Part shown: positions 53,065 to 62,584 of the stretch, in pieces | How the letters are laid out: every line of letters starts with the position of its first letter | How positions within the stretch are numbered: position 1 is the stretch's first letter | Source of the DNA: Burkholderia glumae LMG 2196 = ATCC 33617 | GTDB lineage: Bacteria; Pseudomonadota; Gammaproteobacteria; Burkholderiales; Burkholderiaceae | Assembly (NCBI RefSeq): GCF_000960995.1 | Contig: NZ_CP009435.1 | Span: forward strand, 2,790,001 to 2,854,000 | Reading direction: 5' to 3' | DNA length: 64,000 nucleotides | Program-made: the position numbers and the translations under genes | Notes under the pieces: model-generated | Database searches by the model: none | Told to the model about the DNA's origin: nothing | What the model saw: only the letters and a program-made list of their open reading frames with translations

Positions 53065-53085
53065 GACAACTACCAGCTTTGGTAG
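53065..53085 (-). promoter_or_regulatory. Shared 21-bp motif, ABC operon copy
   Basis: On the minus strand the sequence is CTACCAAAGCTGGTAG followed by TTGTC. The first 16 bases are a perfect 6-bp inverted repeat (CTACCA/TGGTAG) with a 4-nt centre. It lies 106 bp before the substrate-binding protein start and in the same relative orientation as the copy before the biosynthetic operon (27492-27512). Confidence 0.45.
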
Positions 53086-53108
53086 AGGCGGGCGGGGGCG
53101 GGGCCGCG

Positions 53109-54032
53109 TCAGGCCGCCGAGTCAGGCTCGCCGCCGGCGCGCGTGGCCGCGAGAATCCAGTCGATCACGGCACGCACGTCCTCGCGCGGCGTCAGCTCGG
53201 CCTGGTGGAGCCAGTAGGCGTGGCCGCTCGCGCGCGGCGCGCCGGGGGCGCCGATCGCCACCAGCCTGCCGTCGGCGAGCAGCGGCTCGACCAGCGCGAT
53301 GCGGCCGAGCGCGATGCCGCGCCCGGCCAGCGCGGCCTGGATCACCTGGTCGTACTGGTTGAAGCGCAGCATGCCGCGCGCCTGCGCGGCATCGAGCCCG
53401 AGCGCGCCGAGATGGTCGGCCCATTGCAGCAGCGGGCGCCGCGCGCCGTCGAATTCGAGCAGCACGTGGCGCGCCAGCGTCCCGGCGTCGAGCGTCGCCA
53501 CGCCGAGCGAGGGCGAGGCGACCGGCACGATGGTCTCGTCGAACAGGCGCAGCGAGGTGGCCGGCGCATGGTCGGCGGGCGCGTAGCGGATCGCCAGGTC
53601 GATGCCCTCGGCGCGCAGGTCGAGCAGCTTGTCGGTGGCCGCCACGCGCAGATCGACCCCGGGGTGGATGCGTTGCAGCTCGCCGAGCCGCGGCAGCAGC
53701 CAGAGGCTCGCCACGCCGATGCTGGCCGTGATCGTCACGGGCTGGCGCACCTTCGGATGGGTCAGCGCCTCGATGGTGTCCTGCAACTGGCGCACCGCGC
53801 CGTCGGCGGCGCGAAACAGCCGCTCGCCCTCGGGCGTAAACGAAATCGAACGATAGCCGCGATGAAACAGGCGGACGCCGAGCGCTTCCTCCAGCGCGTT
53901 GACCTGCCGGCTCACGGCCGATTGGGTGAGGCACAGGTCCTGGGCGGCGAGCGTGATGCTCATGCGGCGGCCGACGGCCACGTAGCCGCGCATCAAATCG
54001 AGCGAAGGAAGTTTGATGAGCGGGGCTGTCAT
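53109..54032 (-). CDS. LysR-family regulator (GcvA-like)
   Basis: This is a 307-aa LysR-type regulator. The helix-turn-helix is in RMSITLAAQDLCLTQSAVSR and QVNALEEALGVRLFHRGYRS, residues about 20-65. The effector domain follows, with VTITASIGVASLWLLPRL, typical of the GcvA subgroup. It lies upstream of the ABC operon on the same strand with about 150 bp between, and is divergent from the hydrolase gene at 54140. It may regulate either neighbour. Confidence 0.88.
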   Translation of the reverse strand: MTAPLIKLPSLDLMRGYVAVGRRMSITLAAQDLCLTQSAVSRQVNALEEALGVRLFHRGYRSISFTPEGERLFRAADGAVRQLQDTIEALTHPKVRQPVTITASIGVASLWLLPRLGELQRIHPGVDLRVAATDKLLDLRAEGIDLAIRYAPADHAPATSLRLFDETIVPVASPSLGVATLDAGTLARHVLLEFDGARRPLLQWADHLGALGLDAAQARGMLRFNQYDQVIQAALAGRGIALGRIALVEPLLADGRLVAIGAPGAPRASGHAYWLHQAELTPREDVRAVIDWILAATRAGGEPDSAA

Positions 54033-54139
54033 GCGCGTGCCTCATCCGAGCGATGCGAGAAGATTGATTGAGTTAAACGGGGAGGTCAAGTGCAATAACG
54101 GTCAGGAAACCTGCCCCGATTGATCGGAATAGGCTCGAC

Positions 54140-55207
54140 ATGCACTCTATGCATGTGATGGAACAACCGCCACGATTGGAAAAAACGCACGACATGGACA
54201 CTTCTCCTGCAAGCCCCGAAGCGGTCACCATCACCGCCGCCGACGGTTATCCGATCCGCGGTTTCGTCTGGCGCCATGCCACCGCGCCGGACCCGATCGC
54301 GCCGCGCCCGGTGGTGATCGTCAACGCCGCCACCTCGGTGCGCTGCCGCTATTACTTTCGTTTCGCCGCCTGGCTGTACCGCCATGACTGCGACGCCGTG
54401 GTCTACGACTATCGCGGCATCGGCGAATCGCGCCCGCGCGCCTTGCACCGGCTCGAGGCGAGCTGGCTCGACTGGGGCGAGCGCGATACCGAGGCGGTGC
54501 TCGGCTATGTGGCGGCCGCGTTTCCGGGCCAGCCGATCGACGTGGTGGCGCACAGCATCGGCGGTTTCGCGCTCGGACTGGCGCCGTCCAACCATCTGGT
54601 GCGCCGCGTCTTCACGATGGGCGCGCAGTACGCGCACTGGCGCGATTACGCGCCGCGCAGCATGGTGTCGATGCTCTGGAAGTGGCATGTGGTGATGCCG
54701 GTGCTGACCGCGCTGTGCGGCTACTTCCCGGCGCGCCGGCTCGGCTGGATGGAGGACACGCCGCGCGGCGTGGCGCTGTCGTGGAGCCGCAGCCGCGGTG
54801 CGTTCGAAGATACCTACCGGCACCCGCCGATCCGGCGCAGCGCCGCCGAGCGCGGCGCCCTGGTGCGGCGCTTCGCGGCGCTGCGGGCGCCGATTCTCGC
54901 CGTCAGCGTCAGCGACGACCCGTTCGGCACGGTCGCCGCGATCGAGCGGCTGCTGCGTTATTTCACGCACAGCCGCGTCACGCATCTGCGTCTCACGCCG
55001 GCCCTGGCAGGCGAAACCGAGATCGGCCACTTCGCGTTCTTCCACAGCCGCTTCGAGGCGAAGCTCTGGCCGCTCGTACTCGAATGGCTCAAGTGCGGCC
55101 GGCTCGCGGCCGAGGTGCCGGGCCGCATCGTGTCCGAGCGCGAGGCGGCCGGCACGGGCGACGAGGACGGGCCGGCGCCCGTCAAGCATGAGGTGGTGTT
55201 GCTGTAG
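54140..55207 (+). CDS. Alpha/beta hydrolase-like protein
   Basis: This is a 355-aa cytoplasmic protein of the serine aminopeptidase S33-like type. VTITAADGYPIRGFVWRHAT is the usual N-terminus, VYDYRGIGESRP follows, the nucleophile elbow is DVVAHSIGGFALG, and the His is likely in EIGHFAFFHSRF. The acid may be in VSVSDDPFGT. A shorter start at 54194 is equally possible, as neither ATG has a strong ribosome-binding site. It is divergent from the LysR gene. The substrate is unknown. Confidence 0.8.
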   Translation: MHSMHVMEQPPRLEKTHDMDTSPASPEAVTITAADGYPIRGFVWRHATAPDPIAPRPVVIVNAATSVRCRYYFRFAAWLYRHDCDAVVYDYRGIGESRPRALHRLEASWLDWGERDTEAVLGYVAAAFPGQPIDVVAHSIGGFALGLAPSNHLVRRVFTMGAQYAHWRDYAPRSMVSMLWKWHVVMPVLTALCGYFPARRLGWMEDTPRGVALSWSRSRGAFEDTYRHPPIRRSAAERGALVRRFAALRAPILAVSVSDDPFGTVAAIERLLRYFTHSRVTHLRLTPALAGETEIGHFAFFHSRFEAKLWPLVLEWLKCGRLAAEVPGRIVSEREAAGTGDEDGPAPVKHEVVLL

Positions 55208-55229
55208 AGGATTCCCCAGCTGTGCGGCG

Positions 55230-55642
55230 GGTTCACGCGGCGGCAGGTCGATGTGGCCGATGGAGCAGCCCCATGATGGCCTCGATCAGCGGAACCCGTT
55301 GGGTGACGTCGTTGCGATTGGCGCCGCTCAGGGTTGCCGCGATCGGCGTTCCGTTGGCGTCGGTTGCGAGGTGGTGCTTGGAACCGGGGCGCGCTCGATC
55401 GGTGGGGTTCGGGCCAGTTTTTCGCCCGCCCCAAGCGCACGAATCGACGATGAGTCGACGACCACGCAGGAGAAGTCGATCTTCTCGGCCGCTCGCTGTT
55501 TCGCCAGCAGCGCGGCGTGCAGTCGATCCCACACGCCGGCTTGCTGCCAATCGCGCAGCCGTCGCCAGCATGTCACGCCCGAACCGCAGCCCATCTCGGC
55601 GAGCAGGTCGCGCCAGCGCAGTCCCGTCTTGAGAATGACGCT
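55230..55642 (-). pseudogene. Decayed IS5-family transposase fragment
   Basis: Read on the minus strand from about 55642, one frame gives ILKTGLRWRDLLAEMGCGSG, then VTCWRRLRDWQQAGVWDRLH, and ends near SSIRALGAGEK. A second frame continues with KTGPNPTDRARPGSKHHLAT and ANRNDVTQRVPLIEAI before a stop at about 55233. Together they make the middle of an IS5-group transposase with a frameshift near 55430. The N-terminal part and the C-terminal half are missing, and no terminal inverted repeats were found. It is an inactive scar of past insertion between the hydrolase and peptidase genes. Confidence 0.75.
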
Positions 55643-55780
55643 GCTAACCCCGGAGCGTTTCGAGAGCCGACCTCAGGACATCATCGATCGTCTGGAAAGC
55701 ATCGTGCTGAAACGCTGCGGCGCACAGGCATTGGTCCCGCCCCGGCGGGCACGACACCGGGCCAGGCCGTGCGTGCTGGT

Positions 55781-57844
55781 TCAGGCCGAGCCGCGTTGTT
55801 CGCGCAACAAGGCCGCGGGATCCGGCGCGCGGCCGCGGAACGCGACAAACGAGGCCAGCGTCGGCCGGCTGCCGCCCGGCTCCAGGATCTCGCGCCGGAA
55901 CCGCATTCCGGTTTCGCGCAGGCCGGCTTCTCCGCGCTCGGCCCGCGCCTCCTCGAAGGCGGCATAGGCGTCGGCGGCCAGCACGCGAGCCCACAGGTAG
56001 CTGTAGTACGCGGCGGCGTAAGGGCCGGCGAACACATGGCTGAAGGTGTGCAGCGTCCGGGCGAGCGGATCGAGCGGCACCACCTCGTAGCGCCGGTGCA
56101 GCGCGGCGGCGTGCGCCTGCCAGGAAACGCCGGCCGGCCGCGCGTGCGCGCAATGCAGCGCGAGATCCTGCATCGACAGCGCGATCTGATGCACGAGCTC
56201 GATATGGCGGTCGACGCGGCGCGCGGCGCACAGGCGATCGCACAGTGCGTCGGGAAGCGGCTCCCCGGTGACCACGTGCGCGCTCAATGAGGTCACCACC
56301 TCGCGATCCTGGCAGAAGTATTCGAGCCACTGCGAAGGGAACTCGATCGCGTCCCACTCGACGCCGCGGGTTCCGGCCACGGCACTCTCGTCCACGGTGG
56401 TCAGCATGTGGTGCAGGCAGTGGCCCATTTCGTGAAAGAGCGTGACGATCTGCTCGAAGGTGAAGCACGGCGGTGCGTCGTCGGTCGCCGCGAGATTGCA
56501 GATCAGATGCGCCACCGGCGTGCGCAGGCTGCCGTCGCCATGCCGGCCGCGCGCGCGACCGCTTGCCGACCAGGCGCCGTCGCGCTTGCCCGGGCGTGCA
56601 TGCAGGTCTAGACGGCAATGCGCGAGCAGCCGGCCGTCGGCATCCTCGACGCGCATCCATCGGATACCGGCGCGCGCGGTAGCGCCGCGCTCCTCGTGCA
56701 AGCGGATGCCGAACAGGCGGGAAATCAGATCGGACAGGCCCCGCAGCACCACGGGTTCGGGAAAGTAAAGGCGTACCTCGTCGCTCGACGCGCCGTGCTC
56801 GCGCGCGCGCAACCGCTCGGCCAGAAACGCGAGATCGGCGGGTGCCGGTTCGGCCAGCCCGAACTCGGTGCGTGCCAGCTCGCACAAGGCCAGCCATTCC
56901 TCGCGCGCACGCGCGAGCGCTCCCTGGTGCAGATCGTCGAGGAAGTCGCGCGCTCGTTGCGGCGTGCCGGCCATCATGCGGCTCAACGAGGCCGTGGCGA
57001 AATCGCGATGGCCTCGCAGGCGCGCATCCTCGTGGCGCAGCGCGAGGATCTCGCCGATCACCGGCTCGTTGTCCCAGGCCGCGAGCCCGTTCGCATGCTC
57101 GACGCCCGGCAGCGAGGCACGTGTCGAGCGCGCGCGATGGAGCCGCTCGCGCAGGGTGCGCCGCGTCGAGAAGCGCATCACATCGTCATAGATCGCGTAA
57201 TCGAGCGTCAGGCGATGGCCGTCGCTGCCCGCGCGCGAGGCGGCCGCACGGGTTGCCTCGCGCGTCGCCTCGGGCAGCCCGGCCAGCTCCGCCTCGTCCG
57301 TGACGTGGTAGGCGTAGGCGCGCGTCGCATCGGCGAGATTATCCAGAAATCGTTTCGATAGCAGTGCCAAACGCTCGCGCACGGCGTTGAGCCGCGTGCG
57401 TGCGCCCGGCGCGAGACCGCATCCCGCCGCGAGCGCGTCCTCGATCAGATTGTGCACCACGCGCCGGCGTGCCGGCGCGAGCGCAGCGAAGCCCGGCGAC
57501 GCAGCCAGCTCGCGATAGCGGGCCAGCAGCGTCTCGTTCTGGCGAAACCGCGCATGCGCCGCGGCGAGGGCGACGAGCGACTGGCCGTAGGCGGCGCGCA
57601 GGCCGGCCGAATCGCGAATCGACAGCAGATGCTCGATGCGTTCGGCCACCGTGCCCAGCGCATCGAGCGCGGCGCTCAGCGGTTGCGCCACGTTTTCCCA
57701 GGTGGCCGGCACGGCGGTTTCGCAGGCGCATGCGACGGCGGCGTCGAGCGCGACGATGCAGGCGTCGAGCGCGGGGCCGAGATGGTCGTCGAGAATCGCA
57801 TCGGGATCGGGAAGCGCGTGCGGATCGAGAAGGGGATTGGACAT
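55781..57844 (-). CDS. M3-family oligopeptidase (PrlC/OpdA-like)
   Basis: This is a 687-aa zinc metallopeptidase. The zinc site is TLFHEMGHCLHHML (HExxH near residue 471) with the third ligand Glu in VEWDAIEFPSQWLEYF. The C-terminal signatures are FAGPYAAAYYSYLWARVLAA and EILEPGGSRPTLASFVAF, as in oligopeptidase A. The ATG at 57844 is preferred over 57898 because it gives the family's N-terminus MSNPLLDPHALP. It would cleave short peptides in the cytoplasm. It is divergent from the NRPS gene and 190 bp away; this may be chance, or it may process peptides linked to that pathway. Confidence 0.9.
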   Translation of the reverse strand: MSNPLLDPHALPDPDAILDDHLGPALDACIVALDAAVACACETAVPATWENVAQPLSAALDALGTVAERIEHLLSIRDSAGLRAAYGQSLVALAAAHARFRQNETLLARYRELAASPGFAALAPARRRVVHNLIEDALAAGCGLAPGARTRLNAVRERLALLSKRFLDNLADATRAYAYHVTDEAELAGLPEATREATRAAASRAGSDGHRLTLDYAIYDDVMRFSTRRTLRERLHRARSTRASLPGVEHANGLAAWDNEPVIGEILALRHEDARLRGHRDFATASLSRMMAGTPQRARDFLDDLHQGALARAREEWLALCELARTEFGLAEPAPADLAFLAERLRAREHGASSDEVRLYFPEPVVLRGLSDLISRLFGIRLHEERGATARAGIRWMRVEDADGRLLAHCRLDLHARPGKRDGAWSASGRARGRHGDGSLRTPVAHLICNLAATDDAPPCFTFEQIVTLFHEMGHCLHHMLTTVDESAVAGTRGVEWDAIEFPSQWLEYFCQDREVVTSLSAHVVTGEPLPDALCDRLCAARRVDRHIELVHQIALSMQDLALHCAHARPAGVSWQAHAAALHRRYEVVPLDPLARTLHTFSHVFAGPYAAAYYSYLWARVLAADAYAAFEEARAERGEAGLRETGMRFRREILEPGGSRPTLASFVAFRGRAPDPAALLREQRGSA

Positions 57845-58035
57845 TGTCGGGAATGGGTCGGACGGGTTCGTCGCGAACCATAACCGGCCCGCGTTCACGC
57901 TGCAATGGCGGAGCGCGCGAAACCTACCTATAAAGTCTCATAGTTTCTGGCGAGGACGATGCGCGTTACGCTGCTTCACGCAATGAAGCGAACCCTCCAT
58001 CGATCGTTTTTCCTCTTTCATTCCAGGAACGTCGC

Positions 58036-61000
58036 ATGCCCTCAGCGCTCGAGCCGGCATTGCCTTTGACGCACAGTCAGATGGCAATGTGGCTGCAATG
58101 GAAATACGCGCCGGACGATCCGGCGTACAACAATCCGCTGCTGTTCGACATCAACGGCCCGCTCGATGTCGAGCGGCTGGCGAAGGCGTTTACGGCGGTG
58201 GCCGACGCACATCCGGCGATTCGCATGCGCTTCTCGGAATGCGACGGCGTTCCGCAGCAGACGCTGGCGCCCGCCGCGCATGACACGCTCGCGCGGCTCG
58301 ATCTCACCGCGCTCGATCCGGCCACGCGAGACGCGCGCGCGGCCGCCGCGATCGAGGCGGCGGTGCGCGCGCCGTTCGATCTGGCCAGCGAACCGGTACA
58401 TCGTTTCCTGTTGGTCCGCACCGGCGCCGATACCTACCGGCTGGTACTCAATATTCACCATGTCTGCGTGGACGGCGCCTCCGCGGCGATACTGCTCGCC
58501 GACCTGTCCGCAGCCTATCGCGACCTCGATGCCTACCGCGCGGCCGCCGTGAGCGGCCCGTCGTTCGCCGCTGCCCTGGCGCTGGAGCGCGAGCGCTGGA
58601 GCGCGAGCGAGCACGAGCGCGCCGCCGCCGCGTGGCGCGAGCAGCTGGCGGGACGCGCCACGGGAGTGGATTTCGGCCGGCTCGCCTTCGCTCGCGAGGC
58701 GGCTCCGGGCGGCGGCGCGGCGCAGTTTCGCTGGACCCTGCCGGTCAACCTGAAGCAGGTGCAGCGCCAGACCCGCACCACGCCGTTCATCGTGCTGATG
58801 AGCGCATTCGGCATTCTGCTGCACCGCTATCTGCAGCTCGACACGGTGTCGATCGCCTATCCGGTCGATACGCGCGCGGCGGCCCTCTCGCGAATGTTCG
58901 GTTCGTTCATCAACTTCGTGCCCGCCTGCCTCTCGCTCGACGACGAGCTCACCGTGCAGGCGCTCCTCGAGCAGATGCGGCAGCAGCGCCGGGTGACCAA
59001 GCCGATCGCCGATTTCCCGCAAGTCGACCTGATGCGGATCGCCCGGCGCGAGCTCAACGACGCGGCCGCGCCTTGCCTGAACGTGGCGCTGATCCCGGCC
59101 CGCTTCGCGCTCGACATGCTCGATCTGGACGGCGTCGCGACCCGGCAGGTCGCCTGCTTCACCGGTGCCGCGAAGCAGGATCTCGCCTTGCTCTACGATG
59201 GCGACGAAAGCATCGAGCTGATCCTCGAATATCGCACCGAGGTACTGAGCGAGGCCGTGGCGCGCCAACTGGCGCGCGACTTCGACACCATCGTGGCGCA
59301 GTTGGTGGCGCACCCCGAGCGCCGCATCGGCGACCTCGCGCTGCGCGACGACGCGGCATTCGCGCAGCGTTACGCGAGGCTCGCCGCACCGGCACCGTCC
59401 GGTTCGGCGGCCGCGCTGATCGACGCGGCGCTGCTCGCGCATCCGGCGCGCCTGGTGGCGGGCCGGCCGGGTCATCCCGTCACCGCGCGCGCGCTGCACG
59501 AAGCCGCCAACCACGTCGCGCATCAACTCCAGGCGATCGGCGTCGTTCGCGGCGATCGCGTCGGCGTGGCAATGCCGCGCGGCGCCGTCCTGCTCGCGGC
59601 GCTGCTCGGCATCTGGCGGGCCGGTGCGACCTATGTGCCGCTGCCGCTCGACCTGCCGCCGGCGCGCCGCGCCGGCATCGTCGCCGACGCCGGACTGGCC
59701 GCGCTCTGCCGCGAAGGCGAGCCGGCCGAGGGCGATCCGCCCGCCCTGGCGCTGTCGGAGGCGGTGTTCGCCGCGCCCGAACTCGCGCCGTTCGAGGCTG
59801 CCGCTGACGACCCCGATGCGCTGGCCTACCTGATCTACACCTCGGGCTCGACCGGCACCCCCAAGGGCGTCGAACTCACGCAGCGCAACCTGGCGAGCTT
59901 CCTGATGGCGATGCGCGAGCGCTTGCCCGCCGGCGCCGGCCACCGCATGCTGGCCACCACCACCATCGGCTTCGATATCTCGCTGCTGGAGATGCTGTGG
60001 CCGCTGGTGTCGGGCGGCACCATGGTGGCCTGCCCGGAACCGGTGCGGCTCGATGCGGCGGCGCTCGCGCGTACCCTGGAACACGAGCGCATCGACTGGC
60101 TGCAGGGCACGCCATCGTTGTTCAACGTACTGCGCGCGGGCGGCTGGGGTGGGAGCAGCCGGCTTCACGTGCTGTGCGGCGGCGAGCCGGTGGACGCGTC
60201 GATCCTGGGCTTCCTGCGCGAGACCTGCGCATCGGTGCGGCTGGTCTATGGCCCGACCGAGGCCAGCATCTGGTCGACGCTGGCCGGCCCGGAGACGGCC
60301 GAGGTCACGCTCGGCGAGCCGCTGGGCAACACTACCGTCCATCTGCTCGACAGGCGAGGCCGGACGGCACCGCGATTCAGCCGCGGCGAGATCGCGATCG
60401 GCGGGCACGGCGTGGCGCGCGGCTATCGCGGCCGTGCCGACCTGAGCGCCGAGCGCTTCGTCACGCTCCCGGACCTGGGGCGTGTCTATCTGAGCGGCGA
60501 CTTCGCCTATCGCGACGCGCAGGACGCGCTGCATTTCCTCGGCCGCGAGGATGGGCAGATCAAGATCCGGGGTTTCCGCGTGGAGCTCGGCGAGATCGAG
60601 CGCCAGCTCGAAACGCTCGATGGGGTGGGGCGGGCGATCGTGCAGGTCAGCACGTCGGCGGCTGCCGAGCCGATGCTGATCGGCTGGGTGATGGCGCGTG
60701 CCGGCGAGCCGCTGGCCGAGGCGCCGCTGCGAGCTGCGCTGGCCGCGCGGCTGCCGGCCTATATGGTGCCGGCACGGATTCTGATGCCCGCCAGCTGGCC
60801 GATCAATGCCAATGGAAAGATCGATCGCCGCGCGCTGCTCGAGGCGCTGGCACCTGATGGACTGGCCGGCGCCGGAGCGTCCGGCGCGTGCGATGGCGCT
60901 GCCGCGCCCGATGCACTCGATGCGCGTGCAACGGCACTGCAAGCGATCTATGCCCAGGTGCTGGGCGTCGGGCAGGTCGATCCGGATGCGAGCCTGATCG

Positions 61001-62577
61001 CGCTGGGTGGGCACTCGCTGTCGGCGGTAAGGATCATCGCGCAGGTACGCAAGGACTTCGGCCTCGAGATCGGCCTGGAAAGCCTCATGTCGCACTCCAG
61101 TGTGCGCGCGCTGGCCGCGTATCTGAACCGGTGCGGGGCCGGCGAAGAAGCCATGCGTCACGCCGGCGCCGCCGCGCTGCGACGCCGGGCCGAGGCGCAA
61201 GGCGCCGCGCCGGACGCGGCATCGGCCTCGACGGCGCCCGGCGGCGCAAGCCTGCTGGCGGACGAGAGCGGCGCGCGGCCCGCGGCGCCCGCCTCGCACG
61301 AACACGCGCCGTCGGCGAGCGAGCGCGCGCTGTATTTCCTCGACAGCGTGTCGGTGGTCAGGCAGACCTACAACATCCCGGTCGGCCTGCGGTTCCCGAA
61401 CGGCATCGATCTCGATCTGCTCGAACGGGCGCTGCGCGACGTGCTGGCGGCCCATCCATCGCTGCGCGCCGTGTTCGAACCGAGTGCCCGCGGCCTCGTC
61501 AAGCGCTGCGTGAGCCTGCCGCCCGGGAGCTTGCTCGTGCGCCATCCGGGGATCGGCTTCGCCGCGCTGCGTCCGGTGCTGGAACGCATGCTGCGCGAGC
61601 CCTTCGAGCTCGGCACCGGCCCGCTCTGGCGAGCGCATGCGTTCCCGCTCGACGGCGGCGGCGACGCGGTATTCATGCTGTTCCATCACATCGTGATCGA
61701 CGGCATCGGCTGCGGCAACTTCCTGCGCGAACTCGGCGCCCGTTACGAGGCGCTGCTCGCCGATCCCGCCGCGGCTTGCCCGTTGGCCGCGCCGGCCGCC
61801 GCGCGGTGCGAACCGGTGCCCGAGTCGCGCGTCGAGGCCTTGATCGAGCGCTTCGCACTCGCCGACCGCGTGCTGCCGCTGCCCTATACCGCGCCGTTTC
61901 CCGAGATCCGCAGCCTGGCCGGCGAAAGCCGGCCCATCGTGATCGACGCACCGCTGCGCGAGGCGCTGGGCCGCTACTCGCGCGAGCGCGGCATTCCGCT
62001 CGCGGCGCTGTTCCTCGGCGCCTACGCGCTGGCCCTGCATCAGGCCAGCGGCGAGCCGCTCGTCAACGTCGGCCTCGCCACCATGAACCGCACGCCGGAC
62101 ACGCTGCTGGACGTCGGCCTGCACACCAACACGGTGGTGCTGCCGATCGCGCTGGATCCGGCCGCGCGCCTGGATGCCTTCGTCGAGCGCATGACCGGCG
62201 AGCTGTTCGCGATCTACGAATACGCCGACGTGCCGTTCGAGGCGGTCGCGAGCCGGCTGGTGGCCGATGCCTCGCTCGGCCGCACGCCGGTGTTCCAGAC
62301 CTTCTTCAACTTCATCGACCGCTCGATGTATGCGTTCTCGATGGCCGGCCTGCCGGTGCACGAGATTCCGCTGCGGCCGACCGGATCGAAGTTCGAGCTG
62401 TCGCTGGAGGTCAACGACTTCGGCACCTCGACCGAACTGTTTCTCGAATACAGCCACGACGTGCTCGACGCGGCGGCCATCGACGATTTCGCAGCCGAAC
62501 TGATGCGGATCCTGCTCGATTGCGTGCATGCGCCGGACACCACGATCGGGCAACTCACGCTCACCACGCAACCTTGA
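58036..62577 (+). CDS. Nonribosomal peptide synthetase, C-A-T-C, predicted glycine
   Basis: This is a 1513-aa synthetase. The first C domain (about 8-440) has HHVCVDG near residue 141. The A domain (about 465-965) has YLIYTSGSTGTPKGVE near 600, GEIAIGG, YLSGDFAYRD and NGKIDR near 924. The T domain has LGGHSLSAV (Ser near 993). The second C domain (about 1095-1513) has HHIVIDG near 1217. The ten A-domain specificity positions read by eye as D-I-L-Q-L-G-V-I-W-K, close to known glycine codes. Beginning with C implies acceptance of an acyl or peptidyl donor. No thioesterase is present; the chain passes to the next protein. The start at 58036 follows AGGAA. Confidence 0.92.
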   Translation: MPSALEPALPLTHSQMAMWLQWKYAPDDPAYNNPLLFDINGPLDVERLAKAFTAVADAHPAIRMRFSECDGVPQQTLAPAAHDTLARLDLTALDPATRDARAAAAIEAAVRAPFDLASEPVHRFLLVRTGADTYRLVLNIHHVCVDGASAAILLADLSAAYRDLDAYRAAAVSGPSFAAALALERERWSASEHERAAAAWREQLAGRATGVDFGRLAFAREAAPGGGAAQFRWTLPVNLKQVQRQTRTTPFIVLMSAFGILLHRYLQLDTVSIAYPVDTRAAALSRMFGSFINFVPACLSLDDELTVQALLEQMRQQRRVTKPIADFPQVDLMRIARRELNDAAAPCLNVALIPARFALDMLDLDGVATRQVACFTGAAKQDLALLYDGDESIELILEYRTEVLSEAVARQLARDFDTIVAQLVAHPERRIGDLALRDDAAFAQRYARLAAPAPSGSAAALIDAALLAHPARLVAGRPGHPVTARALHEAANHVAHQLQAIGVVRGDRVGVAMPRGAVLLAALLGIWRAGATYVPLPLDLPPARRAGIVADAGLAALCREGEPAEGDPPALALSEAVFAAPELAPFEAAADDPDALAYLIYTSGSTGTPKGVELTQRNLASFLMAMRERLPAGAGHRMLATTTIGFDISLLEMLWPLVSGGTMVACPEPVRLDAAALARTLEHERIDWLQGTPSLFNVLRAGGWGGSSRLHVLCGGEPVDASILGFLRETCASVRLVYGPTEASIWSTLAGPETAEVTLGEPLGNTTVHLLDRRGRTAPRFSRGEIAIGGHGVARGYRGRADLSAERFVTLPDLGRVYLSGDFAYRDAQDALHFLGREDGQIKIRGFRVELGEIERQLETLDGVGRAIVQVSTSAAAEPMLIGWVMARAGEPLAEAPLRAALAARLPAYMVPARILMPASWPINANGKIDRRALLEALAPDGLAGAGASGACDGAAAPDALDARATALQAIYAQVLGVGQVDPDASLIALGGHSLSAVRIIAQVRKDFGLEIGLESLMSHSSVRALAAYLNRCGAGEEAMRHAGAAALRRRAEAQGAAPDAASASTAPGGASLLADESGARPAAPASHEHAPSASERALYFLDSVSVVRQTYNIPVGLRFPNGIDLDLLERALRDVLAAHPSLRAVFEPSARGLVKRCVSLPPGSLLVRHPGIGFAALRPVLERMLREPFELGTGPLWRAHAFPLDGGGDAVFMLFHHIVIDGIGCGNFLRELGARYEALLADPAAACPLAAPAAARCEPVPESRVEALIERFALADRVLPLPYTAPFPEIRSLAGESRPIVIDAPLREALGRYSRERGIPLAALFLGAYALALHQASGEPLVNVGLATMNRTPDTLLDVGLHTNTVVLPIALDPAARLDAFVERMTGELFAIYEYADVPFEAVASRLVADASLGRTPVFQTFFNFIDRSMYAFSMAGLPVHEIPLRPTGSKFELSLEVNDFGTSTELFLEYSHDVLDAAAIDDFAAELMRILLDCVHAPDTTIGQLTLTTQP

Positions 62578-62584
62578 GGACACC

